Under the pieces are notes generated by a model. It was not told where the DNA came from. It saw only the letters and a program-made list of their open reading frames with translations, and did no database searches. DNA of 64,000 bases from Botryosphaeria dothidea (Eukaryota; Ascomycota; Dothideomycetes; Botryosphaeriales; Botryosphaeriaceae), in assembly GCA_011503125.2 (NCBI GenBank), contig WWBZ02000022.1, positions 1,612,001-1,676,000 of the forward strand. The letters run 5' to 3'. The translations under genes and the position numbers were made by a program. This document shows positions 53,520 to 64,000 of the stretch, piece by piece (position 1 is the stretch's first letter; the number at the start of each line of letters is the position of its first letter).

Positions 53520-56500
53520 TTAACCTTCAATTACGAAGCCACCCACCCACCCACCTACCTTCCACTTCCCCGCCAACCCGTACGCCAACCTCCTCACACC
53601 CTCATCCTCCGCACCCACCCACCTCTTCACCAACCCTTCCACCTCCCCCCTCGCCCCCTCCTCCACCTCCCCCAACTCCACCCCCTCCAACAACGCCACC
53701 GCCAACTCCACCGCCAACGCCCCGACCACGCCCTCCCGCCTCCTCCCCAACTCCACCGCAACACCGCACCTCTCCCTCCCCGGCCCAACCCTCTCCAACA
53801 CCCACCCCCTCACCCGCTCGAACCCGCGATGATACACCCCTCCCCCCTCCCTCACCACCCCCTCAAGAACCCGCACCACCTCCTCCGCAAACCGCTCACA
53901 CCCCTCCCCCGCGACGACCGGCCACGCCAGCACCGACAGCCGCAGCGCCAGCACACCCGGCCGGACCGCCCACCCGCCCCCCTCGATCGTCGCGATGACG
54001 TCGCGCGCCAGCGGCGCGACGAGCGTCGCCCACGCGTGCGCGCCGTGGCACGGGCGCTCGAGCCGCGCGAGGAAGCGCGTCAGGTGCGGCCACAGCTGCG
54101 TGGCGTCGTCGGCGGCGAGGAGGGCGGCGAAGTGGCGGGCGAGGAGGCGGTGGGCGAGAGCGGGGGTGAGGGCGGCGGGGTGGGCGGGTTGGGCGAGGGC
54201 GGAGGGGCTGGCGAGGTAGGCTGGGAGGTCGAATCTGTGGGTGGTTAGCTTTTTTTTTTTTTTTTGGGGGGGGGGGGGGGGCGGCGCGTACGTTAGGGAG
54301 GGGTCGGAGAGGGCGGGCAGGCCGAGGGCGTAGAGGGAGAGGAAGCGTTGGCAGTGCGGGTCGGCGCGGAGGGCGGGTGTGGTTTGGATTGTGGTGTTGA
54401 AGGCTGCGATGGCGGGCGGGGGCCGGGCGTTGAAGAGCGCCCAGGTGCTGCTGGCGGTGAGGAGGGCGGCCGGGGGGTGGGAGGGCCCGGTGTCCAGGAC
54501 TGTGCGCCAGATTGCCGGGTTGAGCGGGACGGAGGGGAGGGAGGAGGCGAGAAGGTCGGGAGGGGCGATGGTGCGGTGCTGGTGCAGGAAGATGCGGAGC
54601 CAGCGCGCGGTGTGGGCTGTGAGGAGGTCGAGCGCTGGGAAGATGACGCGGTTGGTCAGGGGAGCGCGCCATGGGGCTTCGTTGTGGTTGTAGCGCCAAG
54701 TGCTCAGGAAGCCTACGACGAGCTCGGAGAGGAGCGGTGGCATGTTGTTCGTAGAATAGTGCATCGGTAGCTCGGGAGGTTCGCTGCTTTGCTCTGCTTT
54801 CTGCCAGGCTTCCTCGCTCATGGCTGTTCGTCCGTCAAGGCTGCCCAAGATTGGCACTACAGTCTCGAGCGCGGTGATAATGCGGTCATTTAGAGCTTCG
54901 TTGGTAGCGGAGAGCATGGTGAGTAGAGACTCCAGCACCGCGGACCGAATGTCTGGATGTGTGCACTCGTGAAGCAGTCGCTGTAGGACAGAAACGGCGA
55001 CAGCGGGCAGGATATAATCGGCGCCATTGAGCAACTGTGCCAAGTGCTTCACTGTAGTTACTTTGACATACTTTTTCGCAGCGGTTGTGTCCTCTTGTGG
55101 CTTCGCCTTTGCCTGCTCTTGAAGCCTTACCAACATGGCTGTTGTGAAGCTATCGATGCAGGCGCGAGATTGCGCCGGTGGCAGGCGACGCAGAAGTGTC
55201 GGAGATAGGAGCTGTCGGTGCCACGAGCTTGCTTCCGGTCGGTCGAGTATTGTCGAGATTGCAAGCTCAATACCGAGGTTCGGGTTGTCACTTTGAGTGA
55301 GGACGTTGATGAGGCCAAAGGCGATCCTCTCCACATCGATGGATTCATTGGCCGAGAGGGAAGGACTTTCCAGTACTTCCAATGTGTTGCGTATAAGCTC
55401 TAGGAGAAGAGCAGCGGGGACTGCATCTCGGCGTGTTCCGAGCAGATCCAAAGCTGAGACGATGTCCATCTTGCTTTTCGCCAGGAAATGTTCGTCAAGG
55501 TATATGGACGGATATCGAATATCTTTCTCCGATGGAAATGGAGCGGAAAGAACCCGTGGCTTGGTCCCATTCTTTGTGTCAAGAAGAAGAAGCGCTAAAA
55601 CAATATCGGACTCGAGGTCTTCCATCCTGCTCAACTCCACCCTGGTGTAGCGATAATACGCTGGTAACCCAGGTATGGTTGAATGAATATCTTTCAAGCG
55701 CGAGTCGACGGACACCCGCCTGCCACCGCTGAAATCCTTTATAACATCGATATAAGTTGGATTTAGCTTTCTCTCCTTGATCGGATCCACTGATGGAGGG
55801 TCCGGATTCCATTCAATGACTTCGGACGCATCTTTCACCAGGGGGATCCTGGGATCGTATTCCGCAATCTTTTCCTCGCAAAGTGAGACTTGGTACTCCA
55901 TGGGCCAGAACTCGATTCGGCCTTCGTAGTAACCTTTTCTCCAATACCGAAATGCCTCAGCCGAGTTCATTCTATCTTTGCTCAGTGGCCCAACAGCATA
56001 CTTCCAGACTTCGTCAACGCGCTCTTTCCTCTGTTCTGCAGGCAGAGTGCTCGGAACATAGATCTCCAAGGCTTCTTGGTAAGAGTCGACGAACCGGCCG
56101 ATTGCCATTTGGGTCTCTTCGTCCTCCGGGAAGGGTGTGAGTGCTTTTGCGGGATCCATGAAAAGCACAGCTCGGGCACGGGATGCGATGTAAGGAGTCA
56201 GGACATCTGGCTGAGGTGCTCTCATCTGGAAGAGGCCAGTCAAGCACTCAATTGGAAGACCGCGCGGGTACGGCTCGGGAAGGGCGGCAACTGCCGAGTG
56301 CATGCTTGGCCGATAGTCTCGCCATAGTCGATCCCGTTCTCTAGCCAACTCATCGAAGAAGCGGTAGGTCGATGGCAATGCGTTTGTGACTTCGTAAGTT
56401 CCGGTTTCGATTCCGAGAGCGCCAGCTGCGTTGTTCTTCTCAAGACGCTCGTGACCTGGTTGAAGGAAGACCTTCTCAGCCCTCAAAAGCAGAGGGAGAG

Positions 56501-58515
56501 TGTCTTCCCACAGGATGGTGTAGATGTCATCGTCGGAAAAGCTGCCGGCCTCCTTGAGGAGTTTGGAGTACTTCTCCTCTCGATAAGAAACGACGTTGTA
56601 AAAAAGTCCCAAACTGCCTCTCCAGAACCTCACGTTAAACGAGGGTTCTCGCAGGGCCATAAGCACCGTCTCCAAATGGATCCACAGAATCTCATTTGCT
56701 TGGACAACTTTCTGTCGGAGGCTTTCCACAGTATGCCCATCGTCTTTCAGATTTCCAGGATTACCGGCCAGCAGGTATTGTTCGTCGATTGTACTATACT
56801 GGTGTAGCTCGGGTACGGTAAGCTGCAAATCAGTCAGCCACTGGTCTGACAAGTATGAGCGCTCCACATAACCTACCGGATCTCGAATGTAGCGGCGGGC
56901 CCACAACACAGCCTCTTTGTAAACCTCCAACGAGTTGCTGGTAACAGCCCACTGCATGGCTTGTGTAGCATGTAAGGCTCGATCACTTTGGTCCTTGCTT
57001 GACATCGCCTTCTTCTTGTGCTTCTCCACATCTGCGCCCGTTAGCTTGAACATGTCACAAGAAGCCCTTAAGAGACTCACACTGAATGCAAATTTCCACC
57101 GCTTCTGCTTCCTTACCTCTTCGCCGTGCGAAAGAGAGCAGAAGTTTGTCCGGTTCAGTAGACATTTCAGAGGGCGGGACGCCCGATTTGAGCAACCGTT
57201 CGTATAATGCCCAAGCGTCGTCAATGGCCAACCAAGAGAAAACACCAGACTTCCAGTTGCACGCCGCCATACCTTTCAACTGGCTATCGACGTCCAAATC
57301 CCCCCAGCCCACAGCGAGGAAGCACAAGCGAAGCATCGCATAGCGCCGCGGCTGAGCTATGTCCGGAAACATGAAGGCCTGAATTCCACCGCCCTCCTTT
57401 TGCGACGCCATGCGCACCAACGCTTTGAAAGGTTCCTCCGCATCGGCCGGGTGGTCTGCCCATAGCCGAGCGGTCCAGTCCAGGATCAGCTTCCTGCTGT
57501 AGTAGTAGTATCCGATGCTTTTGGAGAGCCCGGCGGCCGCGTCCGCGTTCCGCGACATGTACTCGGCCGCGAGCTGCACGATCTCCAGAACCTGGCGCCA
57601 TTCGACGTCGCGTCTCTTGCATCTCTTGAGCAGGGGCTCGACCAGGTCCTTGACGAAGAGGTCGTCGTCGAAGTTGGAGTGCTCCGCGCTGGCCAGGCGC
57701 TTCAGCAGATCCAGGGAGAACTGCATTGACGCGGAGAATTTTGGCGCCTTCTTGGATGCCCCGGGACCGCGGTGGAGCAAGTTGAGAAGGCCCGGAGGCT
57801 GCTTCGGGCAATCTCCCTGCTCAAAGAGCATCTTGAAAGCGAGGTCCTGCATGAAGCCGGAATGGTGTTCGAGCATGAAGCTGGTCGGGACCAAACCGCT
57901 CTTGGTGTCATCCAACCCTTCAGAAATTTCGCGCAAATACAGCCTTCCCACGACTTCCCGAGGACATTTCCGCACGAGTGGTTTGTAGAACCCCGCCAAC
58001 GGACGTTCGTCTGGGTTTCGATGAGGCGCGCTGGCACCGTCTCCGGCAGGGAAAAGCTTCGGGAGCAGCGAACGTAGGAGCTGGAAGAGTGCCTGCTGCT
58101 TCTCCGCCGTGCCAGGCCCTCGGGTGGAACGGAGGACGACGCCGGAGAACTGCTTGACTTCGAGGACGGAGAAGCCGCTGAGCAGGTCCAACAAACCTTC
58201 AGTGCTGCCGAGCCCGTCCCACGTCTCCTTCCATTCTTTCGACCTGAGGCGCTTGCCGAATTGCCTTATCCCGGCGCGGCGAATTTTCAGCGAATCGGTT
58301 TGCCTGAGCGCGGCTTGGATGACGACGGGGGATTTCGAGACGTCAACCCAGATCTCGAAAATGTGGGGTAGGATGGAGCCGTCGACGACACCGGAGAAGA
58401 GATGCTGAGAGACCGTGTCCAGCGGGATGGAAAGTAGCGCATTGCGAAAGACTGAAACCACCTCGACAGGGCTCAAGCCCCGCAGCAGGCTGTAAGCAGG
58501 TAACGAATCCGCCAT
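53520..58515 (-). CDS. Large helical-repeat protein of unknown function
   Basis: Three exons are read, 58515-57081, 57031-54292 and 54234-53520, joining in frame to 1629 residues. The N-terminus is MADSLPAYSLLRGLSPVEVVSVFR. The chain is mostly alpha-helical with Leu-rich helices spaced as in ARM/HEAT-type arrays (for example AVLESLLTMLSATNEALNDRII and AVAVSVLQRLLHECTHPDI). It lacks a signal peptide and membrane segments. I recognise no named domain; it may be a scaffold. The intron at 57080-57032 is 49 nt. The last intron (54291-54235) consists largely of C16 then A16 on the sense strand. The final exon is extremely GC-rich with strong strand skew, and its protein text becomes Ala/Glu/Gly/Val-rich. 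Confidence 0.8.
54250..54281. repeat. T16G16 compound homopolymer inside an intron
   Basis: Sixteen T followed by sixteen G on the plus strand (C16 then A16 in the sense of the minus-strand gene). It sits just upstream of the branch-like GCTAACC and the CCACAG acceptor. Exact length may vary by sequencing slippage. Confidence 0.9.
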
Positions 58516-59302
58516 GTCAAAAAAAAATGCTATGTGTAGATGGTGAAAAATGATTGACCCTGGGAATGTGTGCAGCTTTTAATCTCCGTGGTGTGACTAC
58601 TGGGTGGTGACTGAGAGCCTATTTTTGGGCTTCGCAGGAATGGCCGGTAACTGCTTATAGGATGGTGACTCACGGCGGTGAGGTCGCGACAGGCCGCTTC
58701 CTCGCTTCGGCTGCCTGGAAAGGCAAGCGATCTATCTCAAGTTGCGCTATCAGCGTTGATTTGATCCCCGCGAGATCGCCCCTTGTAGTGGCGTTTCTCC
58801 ATGGGGGCCAGAACCTTAGCACAAATACGGTTCGATGCTATTATGCGGGCTTACCCGCTTCACGCGGCAAAAATAGGCTGAAGCGCCGTACTTGATCAAT
58901 AAGGTCGGTGGATGCAACAGTGACTGCAACGGGTAGCATTTTCAATGTCGAAGTCCTGGTTGCCGAGCCATAGTTCAACATGAGTGCAGACCGGTGTTAA
59001 CGGCGAGCAGCTATCAGAGCAGGGGAGAAGTCAGCATTAGAAGGTGACAACGATTTACAACCATTTGGTTCAGAGATCAGATGTACCGATACGTTCGACG
59101 CTGGAGACTTCACTTGCGTAGATTGACAGAATGAACAGATAATATTAATACATCCTCTCAAGTAGAGTGTGTTCTCTAATATGTTCGTTTCCCGTTCTGA
59201 TAATATTACGAAATCCCATATTAGCATCGCAGAGAATCCCATGGTTACCTCCTCGCGAAAACGTACTTCGATAGACACAGTCGTTAGGAAGGAAGGAATT
59301 TT
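58516..59302. other. Intergenic region
   Basis: No gene seen. Promoter of the large helical gene at the left and 3' region of the small duplicated-protein gene at the right. Confidence 0.45.
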
Positions 59303-59647
59303 CTACTTCTTGCGGTGCAGGCCTCCAGTATCACCAGTGTCATGGATGGCATTGGGAACGGCGCGCTCGACACCCTCTGGAAGCTTCTCTTGCAGCTTCT
59401 GAGGGACTATAGAGGCGGCACCGCCACCCTTCGCATGAGACTTGTTGGTGGATTGGCCTGGCTCAGGACCGGTGGGGTGGACCTGAAGTAATGTTAACAT
59501 CTGCATCAGTCTCGTTGCCCACTCATTGCGACATACAGAGTCAGGAAGAGACTCCTCAAGACCTTGAGGCGCCTTCTGCTGAACCTTGCCGGGGACCTTT
59601 GAATGGTCGGTGGCGTGGGAAACGCCCTGTCCGTGCTTGTTCTCCAT
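59303..59647 (-). CDS. Small hydrophilic protein made of an internal duplication
   Basis: Two exons are read, 59647-59537 and 59482-59303, phase 0, 96 residues. It starts MENKHGQGVSHATDHS and has two similar halves: VPGKVQQKAPQGLEESLP... H-P-T-G and VPQKLQEKLPEGVERAVP... H-D-T-G. The 54-nt intron lies at the end of the first half. The chain is very hydrophilic without Cys or Trp, like stress-related LEA-like small proteins of ascomycetes. No membrane segment or signal peptide is present. Function unknown; the structural call is firm. Confidence 0.75.
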   Translation of the reverse strand: MENKHGQGVSHATDHSKVPGKVQQKAPQGLEESLPDSVCRNEWATRLMQMLTLLQVHPTGPEPGQSTNKSHAKGGGAASIVPQKLQEKLPEGVERAVPNAIHDTGDTGGLHRKK

Positions 59648-62036
59648 GTTGCTGATGTGAATTGGATATGAAGTAGGAGTTGAGTCCTGAAATTGATGGC
59701 AGATGGTTGAATCCGACGCTGTAAACGCCATTGAGGGTGTTATTATAGTAACTTTCTCAGCTTAGCGTGTTGTGGAACATAGCGCGATGGAAGCGTCCCA
59801 AGGAATGGTGACGTCTGCAGTACGTCAGAAAGCCGTCCGGCGTCTTGACGCAGGAGGAGGCTCAAGACGTCCAAAATTTTCGCCGTATCTTTGGAAAGCC
59901 ACGTTTGATGAAGTCTACTGCAAAAGAGATATGCGTGCCACAGACTTGCCGTGCCGCTGTGCAATCGTTGGTGGGTGAACAGAAGACGGATTCGCAATGA
60001 CAGCTTGACTACGCACGACTGTAGCCGAACCATTCGAAACACCACGCGGCTTGCTCAATCGTAGCGCGATGACGGCGTGGCCGCTTGCAATGTAACCACC
60101 GCTTACTTGGTTGGTAGCATCTGGACTGCTTTCAGCCAAGTCGGGCTTAAAGATGTCCCGATCACGAGTTCTTCCGGCAGACTCTGTAATTAGAGCACCA
60201 CAATCTGTATGCCTACCTGGAACCAGCTGATTCATTCTACCAATCGTTTTCTTTTCTTTCCCGATTGCATGCCGCTGTATGCCTTACCGTAAAGAAGCAT
60301 ACGGTGAAGCTCGGGCTTCAAAAGTCTACATCCCTCCTCGATCTCATTTCTATCTTTCTCGCGTGCGAACATAGCAACCTTGTGTAGATCTGATGCCAAT
60401 TCATTGCGAAGACAAAAAGTCAACTGTTTGCAGACCCGATGTAGTAAAAGCAAACTGCCACGTCAAGAGGGCAAGACATGAATTGAAGTTCGGAAGGACG
60501 TTTAATCGGAGTAGACCAGCAGTGGTACCCATATTGGATTCGGGCGGGAGAGCGAAACTGAGGGGCGGGGCGGAGGCGGGGCTGAGTAGGCGGGGCTATG
60601 CAAGGGGGCTGTGTACTTAGTGGCATTCCGCTCCAACACCCTTACCACGCTTTCGAAACCAGCGCAGAGGCTTCCGACACTCTTTCGGCCGCGAAAGTCC
60701 ACGAGAAATTGGCAGGCCATGTACCTCAAAGATAGGAGGATTCGCAGTATCGACACGGCGGCATCTGACAGATCACAAGCGGTCGAGTGCCATGCAGCAG
60801 AGAAAATTCCACACGAAATCGCGCCGGGGGTGTCGAACATGCAGGAAAAGGCACATCAAGGTAGACTTATACTCCGTCTTCCTATATGGCACTTTCAATC
60901 GACATTGAATAGTGTGATGTGCAAGTTGTGTAGCTCGGAATGCCGCTTATGTATCTACACCCCAGGGCATCGGCGAAGTCAACCTGACACCGCTGAGGCG
61001 AACAGCTCAAGTGGATGATTCGACTCTATCTTTGATGCTCGCCGGCTACTAGAACTGGAGTTGATGCACCGATGTGGTGAGGCGGCGCCCATCGGGGTTG
61101 TAGCCATGCAATCGGCCCGACCTATGCGGCGTACGCCCAGCAGGCCCATTTAAATCTAACAAAGGCAGTAATTCCCCGCGTAAAGGCGCGTTACGCAGGT
61201 AGCTCGGTCTACTGAAGAGAGCTGTCGACTCCTTACCAAAGCAAAGTCCTCCGACTTCTTCGGCAGCAACTACATCCTGACGGACAAGTTGTTCAGGATC
61301 ATGAGCCATGGACACAACAACTACCAGTGTTCTTGGAGAAGGATTGTATTTGACCTGACTGATTGAAACCACTATCCATCTCAAGGTATCGTTTGACATG
61401 TAGGCTTGAATGCACATATGTGATAACGAGAATAGATACCGCTATTGATGTCATTGATCAGGATTTGGAGAACAGTAGGGATACGCTTGGGATTTCAACC
61501 TGGGCTAGCAAGAACAACTGCTACAGGAAAACCGTTTCATGTGCGTTATGGAGCTGAGTATGACGAATGGCCGACGCTGCCATGCCTCAGTCAGCTCAAA
61601 ATGTGCGTATCGGCAGTGCTCTGCCGAAACAAGCTGGCGGAGAGGCCTGATCTGGCAAGGTGGATGTTCGCACGGGTAATCGTGCAGATACGCGTATTCC
61701 TTTGGCCCCCAACCACCGTCAGACAAAACCGGGGACATCGCACCCGCTGTCCCGTTAGGTGGTGCAATCAGGCTGCAGCATTGCCTGGCCGTCTCACAGC
61801 CCTGCGGTGGACACACTCAGCCGTGGCGCAGTGGCCATGGTCAGCCGCAACTACGTGCGACCCCCGAGAGGGCATTTATACCCTCGTTTTTTTTTTTTTT
61901 CGTGTCCGCCTGTTGAGAAAACATCGACATACAACTACTCTCTTTTTTCCTCGTTCTGTCTCCATAAATTCTTCAACAAACAACTTCATCCACTCTGCAT
62001 ATCCTCCCGACTCACCACCCACACAAGCACGACACC
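59648..62036. other. Long intergenic region between divergent genes
   Basis: About 2.4 kb with only short unrecognised frames. It holds a GC-box-like stretch (repeated GGGGCGGGG-type words near 60563-60600) and a T14 run at 61887-61900 close to the next gene. Confidence 0.45.
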
Positions 62037-62939
62037 ATGGGCCACCCACCACCACCACAACCATGTCCCAGCGACACTGCAAACGCATTCCCATCTGCCC
62101 CACCACCGCCCTACACGCCATCACCCGCCTACCAGCAGTCCGCCTATCAACAACCCGCCTACAACCAGCCCTTCAACCAAGCACCTGCCCAACAACCATA
62201 CGCGCCCGCCATCCCCGGCCCCGCATCCTCCTCCAGCTCCGCGCCGCCCTTCCAACCGCACCCGACCAAGCTGCCCCCGACGCTCAACGCCTACTACCAG
62301 TGGAAGTTCACGCGCACCTTCCACCTCGGCCCCTCGGCCGACCAGAAGCTCTACGCCGTCGCCCCGCGCAGCAGCCTCTCCAGCCTCAAGCACGCGCTCC
62401 TCCTCCACGACGGCCCGACCACCGATGCGCACCCCGTGCTCGCCCAGATCGAGAGCGAGGGCCTGAGCGGGCGCTCGTACGTCGTCACCATCCACCCGAG
62501 CCGCGGCGCCGGCGGCAGCGTGGTCGAGCGCCTGTCGCGCGCGTCCTCGCTGACGCACCGCACCGCATCCTTCAGCATCGGCGTGCGCGGCGGCGAGAAG
62601 GGCGCGCGGCGCGAGCGCTTCGAGTGGCGGCCCAGCCGCGGCGCCGAGATCAAGGACCTCGCGGGCAGCCTGTCGCACGGCTGGAAGCTGGTGCGGTGCG
62701 ACGCCGAGGAGCGGTGGGACGGGGTCGGGCAGCGCGGGGTCGCGAGCGACGGGAAGGAGGTCGTGGCGGTCATCGCGCACAACGCGTCGTGGAGCATGAC
62801 CAAGGGGCTGCGGTTCGCGCTGATGGGGACGGGGTGCGCGGGGGTGCTGGGGGAGGAGTGGGAGGTGATGGCGCTGGTGACGGGGCTGCAGTTGTGGTAT
62901 AGGGATGTGCAGGAGTCGAGCGCGGCGGGGGCGTCATGA
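62037..62939 (+). CDS. Fungal tubby-C-like protein with Pro-rich N-terminus
   Basis: A single exon encodes 300 residues from an ACACCATGG start context. Residues 1-85 are Pro/Gln/Tyr-rich with repeats such as YQQSAYQQPAYNQP. The folded part begins near LNAYYQWKFTRTFHLGP and continues through KLYAVAPRS, HDGPTTDAHPVLAQIE, FSIGVRGG, FEWRPSRGAEIKDL and VVAVIAHNASWSMTKG, an arrangement seen in the fungal tubby-C-terminal-like proteins. Those are related to phospholipid scramblase-type folds. The role is not established. No signal peptide is present, so it is likely cytoplasmic. The last third is GC-rich. Confidence 0.7.
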   Translation: MGHPPPPQPCPSDTANAFPSAPPPPYTPSPAYQQSAYQQPAYNQPFNQAPAQQPYAPAIPGPASSSSSAPPFQPHPTKLPPTLNAYYQWKFTRTFHLGPSADQKLYAVAPRSSLSSLKHALLLHDGPTTDAHPVLAQIESEGLSGRSYVVTIHPSRGAGGSVVERLSRASSLTHRTASFSIGVRGGEKGARRERFEWRPSRGAEIKDLAGSLSHGWKLVRCDAEERWDGVGQRGVASDGKEVVAVIAHNASWSMTKGLRFALMGTGCAGVLGEEWEVMALVTGLQLWYRDVQESSAAGAS

Positions 62940-63121
62940 AGGAAGAAGTTTGTTTGTTAGCGCTGGTCGTCGTGTATGTACAAGATGTTTGATTAATGTA
63001 TGTATGGTATTGTGGTATCTCTGCTTTGCTTTTCGAAAGGAAGTTGTGGCTGGTTGGAAGAGACCCTCATCCATGAACTGGCCGGCAGTTAAGCGGCTGT
63101 TGTTCGCTCCGAGTCTGGTGT

Positions 63122-63592
63122 CTACTCGTTCTTGCACCAGCCCTGGACCTGGGAAGTGTCGGGCTGGTAGCAGGTGCCGGTGCCGCTGGCGCACAGGAAG
63201 CCGGTCTTGCCGATCTCCTGGCAGACGGCCTCCCACTGGTCGCCAGTGAAGAAACCGCTGCCCATGTCGTTGACCTTGCACTGTTTGAAGTCCGTCAGAA
63301 CCGCATCTCCGTGGTATTCTTCCGGGCGCTGATGGGCAACTTACGCGTCCGCTGGCGGTGTCGTAGGTGGCCTCACCACGGCCGGGGTACCACTGGGTGT
63401 GGAGCTCGCAGGCCTTGGAGGTGACGCGCCAGTTGTAGCTGTCACCGTTGTGGCAGGTGCAGGAGTTGTAGCGCTTGGCCGCCGCACTGAGGAAACATTT
63501 ACTTTAGAAGGGTGTACCAAGGTCCGGACGGTGAGTACCTACGTGGCGGACAGAACAGCGAAGATGGCGGCGTAGAAGTGAGTGGCGAGCAT
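63122..63592 (-). CDS. Small secreted cysteine-rich protein, effector candidate
   Basis: Three exons are read, 63592-63543, 63486-63345 and 63280-63122, in frame, 116 residues. The signal peptide is MLATHFYAAIFAVLSATA, followed by AAKRYNSCTCHNGD. There are eight Cys in the mature part (in CTC, KAC, GRC, AVC, FLC, GTC and GWC contexts), enough for four disulfides. It has no named domain that I recognise, although the spacing resembles small fungal secreted proteins that act on hosts or competitors. Both introns fall at canonical GT..AG sites and are short (56 and 64 nt). A TATA-like box is about 60 nt upstream. Confidence 0.82.
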
Positions 63593-64000
63593 GTTGATGG
63601 ATGAGCGAGTGATGTCCTGGTTCCTACTGATTTTAGTGTCGTGCCTGTTGCTTAAATATCCCTTCGGCTTGCTTATACACCACTTGTGGTATCAAGCTCG
63701 CAAGTCCGCTATCACTTGGCAATACCATAGGGCCTTGAAGTGTTGAATCGTGAGATGGTATGCCAAGTAAGGCTGCGGCTCTCGCCGTCAGTGCGGGTGT
63801 TCATGGTGTGCCTAAACCTCGACGTTTGGTTCTTGGCAGAGAATGTACCATCAAAGCAGACATTCAGAAATCTATAAGTAGTGAACAGGCTGGAGCGCAA
63901 TTGTTATATTCAGATACCAATAACGCCGATATTTGGTTGGGGTCATTGCGGTTGCTCCTGATGGTGTTTGTATATTGTCGGCGAAAACTACGGGTGAAGT
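63593..64000. other. Upstream region of the Cys-rich gene
   Basis: A TATA-like GATATTTAAG reads on the minus strand at 63651-63660, about 60 nt before the ATG at 63592. Nothing else seen to the window end. Confidence 0.45.

Noticed and set aside
53896..54699. 267-residue minus-strand frame, Pro/Arg/Leu/His-rich
   Set aside because: Alternate-frame shadow of the large helical gene's GC-rich end.
61445..62902. 485-residue plus-strand frame
   Set aside because: Most of it overlaps the tubby-C-like gene in another frame; the upstream part lacks coding character.
1..64000. Transposable elements, CRISPR arrays, rRNA
   Set aside because: No terminal repeats with a transposase or reverse-transcriptase frame, no regularly spaced repeats and no rRNA cores were seen by eye.

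Overview
The window is nuclear DNA of a filamentous ascomycete (Pezizomycotina, possibly a dothideomycete, though the class is a guess). The evidence is many short spliceosomal introns of about 45-75 nt with GTRNGT-type donors and nearby CTAAC/CTGAC branch sites, pyrimidine-rich 5' leaders, an intron-bearing tRNA-Lys, and gene families typical of these fungi (HET, OPT, bZIP, a fungal 7TM family, fungal P450, DUF1275, GH127, small secreted Cys-rich protein). Exon structures were assembled by eye from splice sites and reading frame. Most give an uninterrupted frame; there is no transcript support.

Layout: 0.4-5.7 kb holds a SYLF/Ysc84-domain protein (+), a secreted type-B carboxylesterase (-) and a Dal5-like MFS transporter (-). 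At 7.5-11.7 kb is a large multi-exon gene with two long C-terminal repeat units containing H-type-lectin-like domains and a possible MACPF-like front part. It carries about four separate frame breaks and looks like a young pseudogene. From 12.2 to 13.1 kb there is an apparently decayed coding stretch and a tRNA-Lys(CUU). From 14.3 to 24.5 kb come a six-exon secreted concanavalin-A-like protein (-), a bZIP factor (-), a DUF1275 membrane protein (-) and a 7TM GPCR-like protein (+), separated by long gene-poor spacers. At 25.9-30.2 kb three minus-strand genes encode disordered Pro/Ser-rich proteins that share a short Y-A-D-(D/E)-V-like motif; the first has a frame break.

From 31 to 40 kb are an OPT transporter (+), a HET-domain gene (+), a cytochrome P450 (-) and, divergent to the P450, an acetoacetate-decarboxylase-like gene (+). 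From 40 to 48 kb are a PhiA-like secreted protein (-), a Gly-rich secreted protein (+), a GH127 beta-L-arabinofuranosidase-type enzyme (-) and a protein with a PD-(D/E)XK-like C-terminal region (-). From 50 to 63.6 kb are an AAAP amino-acid transporter (+), a 1629-residue helical protein of unknown function (-) with a C16A16 homopolymer intron, a 96-residue protein built from an internal duplication (-), a tubby-C-like protein (+) and a secreted protein with eight cysteines (-).

There is no operon logic here. The functional themes are secretion and wall or plant-polymer handling (carboxylesterase, GH127, PhiA-like, Gly-rich, ConA-like, Cys-rich), nutrient uptake (MFS, OPT, AAAP) and self/non-self or interaction functions (HET, broken lectin gene, Cys-rich protein). 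I see no transposon, CRISPR array or rRNA. The most interesting items are the broken lectin gene, the three-gene shared motif, the P450/decarboxylase divergent pair and the PD-(D/E)XK-like fungal protein.
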